Below, in pieces: positions 1-8,310 of a stretch of DNA of 64,000 nucleotides. Below the pieces are notes generated by a model that was not told the origin of the DNA, did not search any database, and worked only from the letters and a program-made list of their open reading frames with translations. This stretch comes from DASSQJ01 sp963730165 (GTDB lineage Bacteria; Actinomycetota; Actinomycetes; Actinomycetales; Dermatophilaceae), in the NCBI GenBank assembly GCA_963730165.1, contig CAVSQS010000001.1, positions 310,001-374,000 on the forward strand, in the 5' to 3' direction. Each line of letters begins with the position of its first letter. Position 1 is the first letter of the stretch. Position numbers and translations under genes: made by a program.

Positions 1-1683
1 GACACCGTCCCCCGTCATCCCGACGATGTGCCCCCGGGACTGCAGAGCCCGCACGATGCGGTACTTGTGTTCGGGCCACACCTGTGCGAACCCGTCGGCC
101 CGCTCGACGCGGTCAGCGAGCCCGGGCTCGATCTCGTCGTGGTCCTCGCTGTCGGGGTGCTCGCCGTCGAGCTCGTCCGCCGCGAGGACCCGGTCCCCGA
201 GGCCCACCTCGCGGGCCATCTGCCGGCCGATGGCGACCTGGTCACCCGTGACCATCTTCACCTCGACGCCGAGCGCCCTCGCCGCGGCGACCGTGTCGGC
301 GGAGTCCGCGCGCGGTGGGTCGGCGAGCGCCAGGATGCCGAGCAGCCGCCAGTCATCGCCGTCGTCGTCGGCTCGGGCGACGCCCAGCGAGCGGTACCCG
401 TGGGAGGCGAAGCCCTCGACGACCTCGTCCGCCGCCGAAGCGGCGGGGTCATCGCTGCACAGCTGCGCGATGATCTGCGGGGCCCCCTTGGTCACCCGGT
501 GGGGTGCGGCGCCGTCGAGGCGGGCCTCGGTGCGCTTGGAGACCGGGTCGAACGGCAGGAAGTCGGTGACCCGGTCCCGGGGGACCTCCCCGGGTGCCGC
601 GTCCAGCACCGCGACGTCGATGGGGTCACGGTCCTCGGCCCTCGAGGCGAGGGCGGCTGCCGTGAGCAGGTCCTCCTCGGTGACGCCCTCCGCCCGCCAC
701 GTCTCGGTGACCGCGAGCCGGTTCTCGGTGAGGGTTCCCGTCTTGTCCGAGCAGAGCACGTCGATGCCACCGAGCTCCTCGACCGCGGGCAGGTGCGAGA
801 CGACCGCCTGTTGGGCGGCAAGGTGTCGGGCACCCACCGCCATCGTCACCGAGAGCACTGCGGGCAGGGCGACGGGCACCGAGGCGATCGTCACGACGAG
901 GGCGAACTCGAGGACGGAGAGCAGGGGGTTCCCGCGAAGGACCGACACGAGCACGGTGAGCGCGACGAGGACGACGGCGAGCTCGATGAGGTAGTGACCG
1001 ATCCGCAGCACCGCCTGCTGGAAGTGGCTGACCGTCCCGGCCTCGCCCACGAGCTGGGTGGTCCGCCCGAAGAAGCTGTCCGTACCCGTCGCGTAGACGA
1101 GCGCGTCGGTCTCTCCCTGAGCCACGACGGCGCCGGAGTAGAGGTCCTCCCCCCGGCTGCGGGTCACGGGCAGGGACTCGCCGGTGAGGGCGGACTGGTC
1201 CACCTGGAGCTCGACGTCCTCGAGGATCTTGGTGTCCGCGGGCACGACGTCGCCGAGCCGGATGCGGACCACGTCGCCCGGCACGAGGTCGCGCACCGGG
1301 ACGTCCCGCCACTCCCCGTCCCGGCGCACGCGGGCGGAGGCGGCCAGCCGGCTCTTGAGGGCGTCGATGGCGTTCGACGCCTGGTGCTCCTCGGCGAAGG
1401 CCACGAGACCGTTCATCAGGAGCAGGACCCCGATGATGACCGCGTCCGTCCAGTGGCTCACGAGCAGCGAGAGGACGAGTGCGGCCTCGATCATCCACGC
1501 GATCGGACCCCAGAAGTAGCCGAGGAGGACCAGGACCGGGTTACGGTGCGTCTCGAGGACCTCGTTCGGCCCGTAGCGGTCCAGCCGGTCCGCGGCATCC
1601 TGGGCGCTGAGCCCTTCCGGGGACACCTCCAGCGTCTCGAGGGCCTCGTCCAGGGTCGCGTCCTTCAGGTCGACTGCGGTCAC
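1..1683 (-). CDS. Plasma-membrane (PMA-type, P3A) H+-translocating P-type ATPase, C-terminus cut by window edge
   Basis: 561 codons are visible from a GTG at 1683, chosen because GGAGG lies 7 nt upstream; the frame runs open off position 1. Seen in order: an N-terminal cytoplasmic segment, two membrane helices at about residues 52-95, an actuator loop with ALTGES (165-170), a membrane pair carrying ASVPVALPAV (about 267-276), the phosphorylation motif CSDKTGTLTENRL with Asp313, and the start of the hinge motif (MTGDGV) at the edge. The PVALP helix followed by CSDKTGTLT is typical of fungal, plant and archaeal PMA proton pumps rather than Ca2+ or heavy-metal ATPases. Expected role is ATP-driven proton export at the cell membrane. 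Its other neighbour is a pseudogene, so context adds nothing. Substrate is inferred from family only. Confidence 0.88.
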   Translation of the reverse strand, partial: MTAVDLKDATLDEALETLEVSPEGLSAQDAADRLDRYGPNEVLETHRNPVLVLLGYFWGPIAWMIEAALVLSLLVSHWTDAVIIGVLLLMNGLVAFAEEHQASNAIDALKSRLAASARVRRDGEWRDVPVRDLVPGDVVRIRLGDVVPADTKILEDVELQVDQSALTGESLPVTRSRGEDLYSGAVVAQGETDALVYATGTDSFFGRTTQLVGEAGTVSHFQQAVLRIGHYLIELAVVLVALTVLVSVLRGNPLLSVLEFALVVTIASVPVALPAVLSVTMAVGARHLAAQQAVVSHLPAVEELGGIDVLCSDKTGTLTENRLAVTETWRAEGVTEEDLLTAAALASRAEDRDPIDVAVLDAAPGEVPRDRVTDFLPFDPVSKRTEARLDGAAPHRVTKGAPQIIAQLCSDDPAASAADEVVEGFASHGYRSLGVARADDDGDDWRLLGILALADPPRADSADTVAAARALGVEVKMVTGDQVAIGRQMAREVGLGDRVLAADELDGEHPDSEDHDEIEPGLADRVERADGFAQVWPEHKYRIVRALQSRGHIVGMTGDGV

Positions 1684-2020
1684 GTTCCAACCTCCGTTCC
1701 GCCCACGTCGTGACGACCCGGTCCGGTGTCTGCGCGAGGTGCCGGCGGCGACCTCACCCACCGAGCCACCGCGCGCCGTCGCGCGACGACGTTCCTCCTC
1801 CACTCAACTACCTCGTCCGGGGCGTGGAGGGCGGGTGTCTCACGCCTCACACCCGGACGTGGGTCGGCTCTGCGTCCGGCCGTGACGGCCCCCACAGGCT
1901 CGGTCCGAGGATCGCCCGGCCGAGGAGGATCGGGGGGTGGCGATGGCTGCCTGTTCCCTCGGCCCGCCCTCGCCGCACGCGGCGGACCCGGCCGTGTCCA
2001 GAGCAGGGGGGCGGGGTCAC
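1684..2020. other. 337-bp stretch without a recognisable gene
   Basis: No reading frame here resembles a known protein on either strand. It separates the divergent start of the H+-ATPase from a decayed SRPBCC gene and probably contains the promoter region of the ATPase. A weak inverted repeat (GGGTGT ... ACACCC, around 1834-1855) is visible. The stretch may include further degraded coding sequence. Confidence 0.4.
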
Positions 2021-2455
2021 ATGGCACCCGCGAGGCACACCCACGGCATCCACATCGACGCCCCCCGGAGAAGGTCTTCGGCCACGTGCAGCAGCCCGAG
2101 AACCTCCTCGGGTCGTTGGTGTCGGCCACGTCGCACCCGACGGTGCGCGAGGTCCACACCGCCGAGGACGGCAGGGTGACGAGCTAGGAGCGCGACTACC
2201 GCGAGCCGGGCGCACCTGTCGGCCGTGTTCACCCGTGAGGGGTAGGTGGAGAACGAACGGATCACCGACCGGTCCTCCAGGGGCGTCCTCCTCACGGTCA
2301 CGGTCCAGCCCGACGGCACGGGCACGACGCTGACCTAGTCGTGGAGCTCCTCGAAGCTCAACGAGGCCCTCGATGCCGCCCTCCTCCACGGGGACCGCGA
2401 CATCGCGGAGGCACTCCCCCCGTCGGACGCCGTCGAGGCGATGGCCGGCGCCTGA
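2021..2455 (+). pseudogene. SRPBCC (START/Bet v1-like) family protein, degraded
   Basis: Reading from ATG 2021, the segment begins MAPARHTHGIHIDAP, then loses one C in a C-run at about 2061-2066 and continues in another frame as PEKVFGHVQQPENLLGS...REVHTAEDGRVTS. A second shift near 2222-2225 restores the first frame: VFTREG, VENERITDRSS, GVLLTVTVQPDGTGTTLT, SSKLNEALDAALLHGD, ending at TGA 2453-2455. In-frame TAG codons interrupt it at 2185, 2243 and 2336. The IDAPPEKVF start, the NERITDRSS segment and the SKLNEALDAA tail are typical of small SRPBCC proteins of about 145 residues, which bind hydrophobic ligands. With two indels and three stops no functional product is expected unless the indels are sequencing errors. 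Confidence 0.75.
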
Positions 2456-3106
2456 TCACACCACCCGGTAGACGAAGTACTGGACCTCGATGTCGGTGCC
2501 GTACTCGGGATGGCGGGGCAGGTAGGGCATCGGCTCGGTGCCGAAGACCCGTGTCCACACCCCATCGTCCTCGAGGGCTCGCAACCGGGCACCGTAGTCC
2601 CGCTCGCGCATCAGGTCCTCCCGTTGGGAGAACACGACGCACCCGCCGCTGCGCACCACCCGGCACAGCTCGCGAAGGACGTCGGCAGTCTCGAAGTAGG
2701 TCAGCGCGCCGATGAAGCAGACGGCGTCGAAGGTGTCGTCGTCGAAGGGCAGCGGGAAGGACTGCATGTCCACCCGGCGGAGGCGCCGGTAGGCACCGGA
2801 CCGCTCGGCCAGGTGGAGGAGCCGTGCGGAGATGTCGATGCCGTCGATGTGGGCGTAGCCGAGCCGCGCCAGGGCGGTGCCCGTCAGACCCGAACCGCAC
2901 GCCGCATCCAGGACCCGGCTGCTCGTCGGCACGTAGTTGAGCATGATCGCGGCGGCCGTCTGCGGCCCGACGTAGCCCCACTCCGCGAAGGTCTCGTCGT
3001 AGCTGCCGGTCTCGGCGAACGCGTCGTAGTCGCGTTCGACCGCCGCGCTGTCGGTGGTGAAGTCCTTGCCCCAGATCTCCGGAGTATCGCCGATGTCATA
3101 CGCCAT
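2456..3106 (-). CDS. Class I SAM-dependent methyltransferase
   Basis: 216 residues from ATG 3106, with GAGGAGG upstream. A Rossmann methyltransferase fold is visible: motif I VLDAACGSGLTGTAL (about residues 65-79), an acidic residue after strand 2 in GIDIS, MQSFPLPFDDDTFDAVCFIG (post-I/motif II region) and a LRELCRVVRSGGCVVFSQRE segment typical of class I enzymes. The N-terminal DYDAFAETGSYDETFAEWGYVGP resembles the Williams-Beuren-region-27-like methyltransferases. The substrate cannot be told from sequence. It ends directly against the SRPBCC pseudogene on the other strand, and a TAGCGT box about 30 nt upstream of the start could be its -10 element. Confidence 0.85.
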   Translation of the reverse strand: MAYDIGDTPEIWGKDFTTDSAAVERDYDAFAETGSYDETFAEWGYVGPQTAAAIMLNYVPTSSRVLDAACGSGLTGTALARLGYAHIDGIDISARLLHLAERSGAYRRLRRVDMQSFPLPFDDDTFDAVCFIGALTYFETADVLRELCRVVRSGGCVVFSQREDLMRERDYGARLRALEDDGVWTRVFGTEPMPYLPRHPEYGTDIEVQYFVYRVV

Positions 3107-3231
3107 GGGGCCTCCTCAGGTCGGGTCCACCCGGCCACGCTACCGGCGGCGGGCCCGGCAGTCCGCAAGCACCGTGCCACCTGGCCGCGGACCCCGGACA
3201 CCACGACGCGGGTACCGCCCCAGGACACGCC

Positions 3232-3263
3232 GAAGCCCCCGAACCCGAGGGTCCGGGGGCTTC
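3232..3263 (-). terminator. Hairpin terminator downstream of tRNA-Pro
   Basis: GAAGCCCCCG (3232-3241) pairs with CGGGGGCTTC (3254-3263) over 10 bp, with a further ACCC/GGGT inner stem. It begins about 25 nt past the 3' end of the minus-strand tRNA and ahead of the methyltransferase. No U-tract follows, as is common in actinobacteria. Confidence 0.7.
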
Positions 3264-3287
3264 CCGCACGGGACCGGCATGTTCTGC

Positions 3288-3364
<77 letters not shown>

Positions 3365-3440
3365 TGGCTCGCCCCCTCACGGGAGCGGTCGAAACCTTAT
3401 CCCACACCGCCGGGCGCGACCCAATCGCCCGGCGTCCGGC

Positions 3441-4916
3441 TCACCGCCGCTGGCGTCGGCGCTCGCGGACCCGGACCGACAGCTCGATCGGCGTCCCCTC
3501 GAAGCCGAACTCCTCCCGCAGCCGCCGCTCGAGGAAGCGACGGTAGCCCGCTTCGATGAAGCCCGAGGCGAAGACGACGAACCTCGGCGGCCGGGTGCCG
3601 GCCTGGGTGGCGAAGAGGATGCGGGGCTGCTTGCCGCCGCGCACCGGGTGCGGGTGCGCGGCGACGACCTCACCGAGGAAGGCGTTGAGCCGGGCCGTGG
3701 GGATCCGGCTCTCCCACGACTCCAGGGCCCGGTCGAGCGCCGGGACCAGCCGCTCGAGGTGGCGGCCGGTACGGGCCGACACGTTGACCCGGGGCGCCCA
3801 CTGGATCTGGACGAGGTCACGCTCGATCTCGCGCTCGAGGAAGTGCCGGCGCTCCTCGTCGGTCAGGTCCCACTTGTTGTAGGCGATGACGAGGGCTCGC
3901 CCGGCGTCGACGACCTGCTGGATGACGCGCACGTCCTGCTCGGCGAGCACGTCGCTGGCGTCGACGAGGACGACGGCGACCTCGGCCTTCTCGAGGGCGG
4001 TCTGCGTGCGCAGCGAGGCGTAGAAGTCGGCACCGCGGGTCTGGTGGACGCGGCGACGGATGCCGGCGGTGTCGACGAAGCGCCACGAACGACCGCCGAG
4101 CTCGACGATCTCGTCGACCGGGTCACGCGTCGTCCCCGCGACGGAGTCGACCACCACTCGCTCGGAGCCGGTGAGCTTGTTGAGCAGGGAGGACTTGCCG
4201 ACGTTCGGGCGACCGAGCAGAGCGACTCGCCGCGGTCCGCCCGGGGCGTACGCGCCACCGACCTGCGAGACCTCCGGCAGCACCTCGAGCAGGGCGTCGA
4301 GGACGTCTCCGCTCCCCCGGCCGTGCAGCGCCGAGACGGGCCACGGCTGTCCCAGCCCGAGGTTCCACAGGGCGGCGGCATCGGCCTCGGTGCGCTGGTC
4401 GTCGACCTTGTTGGCGACGAGGACGACCGGCTTGCCGGACCTGCGCAGCATCCGGACGACGGCCTCGTCGTCGTCGGTGGCCCCGACCGTCGCGTCGACG
4501 ACGAACAGGACCGCATCCGCGAGCTCCACCGCGACCTCGGCCTGCTCGGCGACCCGCAGGTGGATGCCGGTGACGTCGAGCTCCCACCCGCCGGTGTCGA
4601 CGAGGGTGAAGCGCCGGCCGACCCAGTCGGCGTCGTAGGCGACCCGGTCGCGGGTCACCCCGGGAACGTCCTCGACGACCGCCTCCCGTCGGCCGAGCAC
4701 CCGGTTGACGAGGGTGGACTTGCCGACGTTCGGGCGGCCCACCACCGCGACGACCGGCACCGGACCGGCCTGCGCCTCGGCATCCTCGAGCGCCCCCTCG
4801 ACGTCGAGCAGCGCCTGGTCCTCGTCACTGAGCTCGAACTCCTCGAGCCCGGCCCGCAGCGCACGCTCGACGGCGGCCGGGTCATGGACGGGGGTCGTGG
4901 GGTCCTCGGTGGTCAC
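3441..4916 (-). CDS. der: Ribosome-assembly GTPase Der (EngA)
   Basis: 491 residues. Two tandem G domains are visible: the first with GRPNVGKSTLVNRVLG, DVPGVTRDRVAYD, DTGG and NKVD, the second with GRPNVGKSSLLNKLTG, GTTRDPVDE, DTAGIRRR and NKWDL, followed by a C-terminal KH-like domain. Der acts in maturation of the 50S subunit in the cytoplasm. The open frame continues upstream, but the start was set at GTG 4916 because GGAGG lies 8 nt before it and the product then begins VTTEDPTTPVHD, an acidic extension of a kind common in actinobacterial Der. It follows cmk on the same strand after 97 bp, the conserved cmk-der pair. Confidence 0.96.
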   Translation of the reverse strand: MTTEDPTTPVHDPAAVERALRAGLEEFELSDEDQALLDVEGALEDAEAQAGPVPVVAVVGRPNVGKSTLVNRVLGRREAVVEDVPGVTRDRVAYDADWVGRRFTLVDTGGWELDVTGIHLRVAEQAEVAVELADAVLFVVDATVGATDDDEAVVRMLRRSGKPVVLVANKVDDQRTEADAAALWNLGLGQPWPVSALHGRGSGDVLDALLEVLPEVSQVGGAYAPGGPRRVALLGRPNVGKSSLLNKLTGSERVVVDSVAGTTRDPVDEIVELGGRSWRFVDTAGIRRRVHQTRGADFYASLRTQTALEKAEVAVVLVDASDVLAEQDVRVIQQVVDAGRALVIAYNKWDLTDEERRHFLEREIERDLVQIQWAPRVNVSARTGRHLERLVPALDRALESWESRIPTARLNAFLGEVVAAHPHPVRGGKQPRILFATQAGTRPPRFVVFASGFIEAGYRRFLERRLREEFGFEGTPIELSVRVRERRRQRR

Positions 4917-5013
4917 CGGGTCATCCTCCCGCACGGAGCACCCCTGACCCGAATCGTGGGCCCGGTGACGACCACCGGTCACCCGGCGCGCGGTGCGCCC
5001 GCCGCGGTGCGCC

Positions 5014-5712
5014 TCAGGCGCGTGGCTCGCCGACGACCCTCGCGACGACGTCGAGGACCGCCTCGATGCTCTCCTCCAGCGAGAGGTCCGAGGTGTCGAC
5101 CAGGTCCACACCGTGTGCGGCCTCGGTGAAGGTCGAGACGGTGGAGTCGTCACGGTCGCGGCGCACGACCTGGTCGCGGGTCGCCGCGACCGAGGCGGGG
5201 TCTGCCGCGCCGTGCAGCTCGGTCGAGCGGCGCCGCAGCCGTGCCTCCTCGGAAGCGGTCAGGAGGACCCGCACCCGGGCGTCCGGGGCGACGACCGTCG
5301 TGATGTCGCGCCCCTCGGCGACCACTCCCCCGGTCTCCTCCGCGATCCGGGCCATGAGGTCGCGCTGCAGCTGCTGGAGCAGCGGGCGCACGCGTCGGTT
5401 CGTCGCCACGGCCGAGACCGCGGTACTGACCTCGCTCGTGCGGATCTCGGCACCGACGTCACGACCGCCGACCCGCACCGTGGGCAGCTCGGGGTCGGTG
5501 CCGAGCTCGAGCGGGAGCGTCCGGGCCGCCTCCGTCACCGCGTCCGTGTCGGTCAGGTCGAGCCCTCGGTCGAGGCACCACCAGGTGAGGGCGCGGTACA
5601 TCGCCCCGGTGTCGAGGTAGCCGATGCCGAGCCGCCGGGCCACGGCGCGGGCCACGGTGCTCTTGCCGGAGCCCGAGGGTCCGTCGATCGCGATGGTCAA
5701 GGGCTCCCTCAT
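5014..5712 (-). CDS. cmk: Cytidylate kinase
   Basis: 232 residues. The P-loop IAIDGPSGSGKSTVARAVA (about residues 8-26) is followed by GYLDTGAMYRALTWW, the NMP-binding motif of CMP kinases. GGVVAEGRDITTVVAPDA and the lid segment RLRRRSTEL are also present. It phosphorylates CMP and dCMP to the diphosphates. The start is ATG 5712; a TAGGCT box sits 8 nt upstream, so the transcript is probably leaderless. The length fits the long-type bacterial CMK. It sits between tyrA and der, an order conserved in actinobacteria. Confidence 0.96.
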   Translation of the reverse strand: MREPLTIAIDGPSGSGKSTVARAVARRLGIGYLDTGAMYRALTWWCLDRGLDLTDTDAVTEAARTLPLELGTDPELPTVRVGGRDVGAEIRTSEVSTAVSAVATNRRVRPLLQQLQRDLMARIAEETGGVVAEGRDITTVVAPDARVRVLLTASEEARLRRRSTELHGAADPASVAATRDQVVRRDRDDSTVSTFTEAAHGVDLVDTSDLSLEESIEAVLDVVARVVGEPRA

Positions 5713-5720
5713 GGCGCGTC

Positions 5721-5726
5721 AGCCTA
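5721..5726 (-). promoter_or_regulatory. -10 box for cmk
   Basis: TAGGCT on the minus strand, 8 nt before ATG 5712; the spacing predicts a leaderless transcript. Confidence 0.5.
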
Positions 5727-5735
5727 GTGGCGGTC

Positions 5736-6815
5736 TCAGCCGTGCAGCTGCCAGCCCCGCGCACCGAGCGCCTCGGCGAGGTCGGCGGCCGCCGCGGGGA
5801 CCACGTCGACCTCGGCGAGCCCGAACGGCTGTCCGAGTCCGTGGTCGAGGTGGAACTCCTCGATGTTCGTGCCGATCTCGCCGATGTCGGCGAACAGCCG
5901 CCCGAGCTGGCCCGGCTCGTCCGGGACGAGGACGCGGACGGTCGTGTAGGTCGTGGGGGCGGCGCCGTGCTTTCCGGGGATGCGGGAGTGGCCTGCGTTC
6001 CCTGCCGCGATGGCCCGGGCGAGGGTGCCGCGGGCACCGGGTGCGTCCGTGCCGGCCGCGAGGGACCCGAGCGCGTCGATGACGGCGTCGAGGTCCTCGC
6101 GCAGGCCCGCGAGGACCTCGCGGACGGAACCGGCGTTGCCGGCGAGGATCTGGGTCCACAGGCCCGGATCGCTCGCCGCGATGCGGGTCACGTCGCGCAG
6201 CCCCTGGCCGGCGAGGGCCACGGACCGCTCGTCGAGGTCCTCGAGCCGGGCCGCGACGAGGCTGGCGGCCAGCTGCGGCACGTGCGACACCGCCGCGACG
6301 GCGCGGTCGTGGGACGCCGGGTCGAGCTCACGGACCGCCGCGCCGGCGGACCGCGCGACCTCCGCGACCGCACGTACCGCCTCGGGGCTGGTCTCCTCGG
6401 TCGGCGTGAGGACCCAGGCTCGCCCGTCGAACAGGTCGTGGCGACCGGCCACCGCGCCCGAGCGTTCCCGCCCGGCCATCGGGTGCGAGCCGCAGTAGCG
6501 GGTCAGGTCGGCCCCGCTGGCGCGCAGCCTCGCGAGCACGGCGCCCTTGACCGACGCGACGTCGGTGACGACAGCACGCGGCCAGCGCTCCAGGGCCTCG
6601 GCCACGCACCCCGCGGTCACGTCGGGCGGGGTGGCGACGACGACGAGGTCGGGCTCGGGCTCGCCGTCGGCGGGCAGCCGCCCCGCCCCGAGGTCGCGGG
6701 CAAGGGCGGCGTGGGTGTCGAGGGCGTCCGCCAGGGTGACGTCGTCGCCGTGGCGGGTCAGGGCCAGGCCGAGGCTGGTGCCGATGAGGCCGGTCCCGAC
6801 CACCCGGACCCTCAC
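5736..6815 (-). CDS. tyrA: Prephenate dehydrogenase with C-terminal ACT domain
   Basis: 359 residues from GTG 6815. The N-terminus VRVVGTGLIGTSLGLAL is an NAD(P)-binding GxGxxG Rossmann motif; YCGSHPMAGRERSG, which follows, is typical of TyrA. The C-terminal 80 residues (TTYTTVRVLVPDEPGQLGRLF...GTNIEEFHLDH) form an ACT domain, expected to bind an aromatic amino acid and give feedback control. The reaction is oxidative decarboxylation of prephenate to 4-hydroxyphenylpyruvate in tyrosine synthesis. The start overlaps the rluB stop by 4 bp (GTGA), indicating translational coupling; longer upstream starts would run far into rluB. Confidence 0.93.
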   Translation of the reverse strand: MRVRVVGTGLIGTSLGLALTRHGDDVTLADALDTHAALARDLGAGRLPADGEPEPDLVVVATPPDVTAGCVAEALERWPRAVVTDVASVKGAVLARLRASGADLTRYCGSHPMAGRERSGAVAGRHDLFDGRAWVLTPTEETSPEAVRAVAEVARSAGAAVRELDPASHDRAVAAVSHVPQLAASLVAARLEDLDERSVALAGQGLRDVTRIAASDPGLWTQILAGNAGSVREVLAGLREDLDAVIDALGSLAAGTDAPGARGTLARAIAAGNAGHSRIPGKHGAAPTTYTTVRVLVPDEPGQLGRLFADIGEIGTNIEEFHLDHGLGQPFGLAEVDVVPAAAADLAEALGARGWQLHG

Positions 6816-7672
6816 AGCCCCGCCGCCCGGTACAGGGCGGCCACCTCGGCCGAGGTCAGCGTGCGCCACTTGCCGGGCTTGGTCTCGCCGAGGCGGACCG
6901 GGCCCACCCGGGTGCGCACGAGCGAGATCACCGGGTGCCCCACCTCGGCGAGCAGCCGGCGGACGATGTGCTTGCGGCCCTCGTGGAGGACGACCTCGAC
7001 CAGGGCCTTGCCGGGTTGGGAGTCGATGACCTTGAAGGAGTCGACCCGCACGGGGCCGTCCTCGAGCTCGACGCCCTCACGCAGCCGCTTGCCGAGGTCG
7101 CGCGGCACCGGGCCGGGAACCTGGGCCAGGTAGGTCTTCGGTACGCCGTAGCGGGGGTGCTGGAGACGGTGGGCGAGGTCGCCGTCGTTCGTGAGCAGCA
7201 GCAGCCCCTCGGTGTCGGCGTCGAGGCGGCCGACGTGGAAGAGGCGCTCCTTGCGCTCGCCCACGTAGTCGCCGATGTCGACCCTGCCGAGCTCGTCGCT
7301 CATCGACGTGACGACGTTCAGCGGCTTGTTGAAGGCGAGGTAGACGCGCGAGTCGTCGAGCTGGACCCGTTCGCCGTCGACGTGGACGACCTGGGTGGGC
7401 CGGATGCGCACCCCGAGCTCGGTGACCACCTGGCCGTCGACCTCCACCCGGCCCTGCGCGATGAGGTCCTCGCAGACCCGGCGTGAGCCGACGCCCGCCG
7501 CCGCGAGCAGCTTCTGCAGGCGCACGCCCTCGGGGTCGTGGACGTCGGCGACCGGGCGCTGCGGCTCACGCGGCGTCCGCGTCGGCTGGCTGGGCTTGGT
7601 GTTGCCGCGACCCCGGGGCGCCTGGTGGCGGCCTCCGCCGCGACGGCCACCACGCGGTGTCGACGGGGTCAT
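6812..7672 (-). CDS. rluB: 23S rRNA pseudouridine synthase, RluB/RsuA family
   Basis: 286 residues. A basic, disordered N-terminal tail of about 45 residues rich in Arg, Gly and Pro precedes an S4 RNA-binding domain (VRLQKLLAAAGVGSRRVCE). The catalytic domain carries the RsuA-family motif FHVGRLDADTEGLLLLTNDG, whose Asp is the nucleophile, and EGRKHIVRRLLAEVGHPV. It isomerises a uridine in 23S rRNA; the target position is inferred from family. ATG 7672 overlaps the scpB stop (ATGA), and the stop overlaps tyrA, as in the conserved scpA-scpB-rluB order. Confidence 0.93.
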   Translation of the reverse strand: MTPSTPRGGRRGGGRHQAPRGRGNTKPSQPTRTPREPQRPVADVHDPEGVRLQKLLAAAGVGSRRVCEDLIAQGRVEVDGQVVTELGVRIRPTQVVHVDGERVQLDDSRVYLAFNKPLNVVTSMSDELGRVDIGDYVGERKERLFHVGRLDADTEGLLLLTNDGDLAHRLQHPRYGVPKTYLAQVPGPVPRDLGKRLREGVELEDGPVRVDSFKVIDSQPGKALVEVVLHEGRKHIVRRLLAEVGHPVISLVRTRVGPVRLGETKPGKWRTLTSAEVAALYRAAGL

Positions 7673-8310
7673 GCCCGGCCTCCCTGGGCGATCTCGTCGA
7701 GGACGTCGACCTCCGGCAGGTACGGGGCGAGGGCCGGCAGCTCCTCGATGCTGCCGAGCCCCAGCCGCTCGAGGAAGTACGACGTCGTCCCGTACAGCGT
7801 CGCGGTCGACTCGGCGTCCTGCCCCACCTCCTCGATGAGGCCCCGGCTGAGCAGGGTGCGGATGACCCCGTCGACGTTGACGCCACGCACTGCGGCAACG
7901 CGGGAGCGGGAGACCGGCTGCCGGTAGGCGATGACCGCGAGGGTCTCGAGCGAGGCCTGGGTGAGGCGGGCCTGCTGACCGTCGAGGACGAAGCGCTCGA
8001 CGACCGGTGCGTACTCGTGACGGCTGTACATCCGCCAGCCACCGCCGACCTCGCGCAGGGTGAAGCCGCGTCGCTCGGACTCGTAGCCGGCCTCGAGCTC
8101 GGCGAGGGCCGCCTCGACGTCGGGGACGGGTTGCTCGAGGGCCGAGGCCAGGGCCATCGACGAGACCGGCTCGTCGACGACCATGAGCACCGCCTCGAGC
8201 GCGCCGTGGAGGCCGCCCGGGAACTCGGCGACGTCCAGGGCCAGCTGCTCGTCCGGCGCGGCGTCCGGGGGCGGCGCGGCCACCGCGGCGACGGGGTCGT
8301 GCTCACTCAT
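7669..8310 (-). CDS. scpB: Segregation and condensation protein B
   Basis: 213 residues from ATG 8310. The winged-helix tandem of ScpB is recognised by LHGALEAVLMVVDEPVS, LEAGYESERRGFTLREVGGGW, LETLAVIAYRQPVSRSRV and VRGVNVDGVIRTLLSRGLIEEVG. ScpB dimers bind ScpA and the SMC ATPase in chromosome condensation. The first 25 residues are a low-complexity Ala/Pro extension. It overlaps scpA by 8 bp and rluB by 4 bp, so the three are probably translated in sequence from one message. Confidence 0.95.
   Translation of the reverse strand: MSEHDPVAAVAAPPPDAAPDEQLALDVAEFPGGLHGALEAVLMVVDEPVSSMALASALEQPVPDVEAALAELEAGYESERRGFTLREVGGGWRMYSRHEYAPVVERFVLDGQQARLTQASLETLAVIAYRQPVSRSRVAAVRGVNVDGVIRTLLSRGLIEEVGQDAESTATLYGTTSYFLERLGLGSIEELPALAPYLPEVDVLDEIAQGGRA

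Noticed and set aside
1847..2389. 180-codon open frame on the minus strand across the SRPBCC pseudogene
   Set aside because: The plus-strand SRPBCC similarity in two frames is specific, and the minus-strand product resembles nothing.
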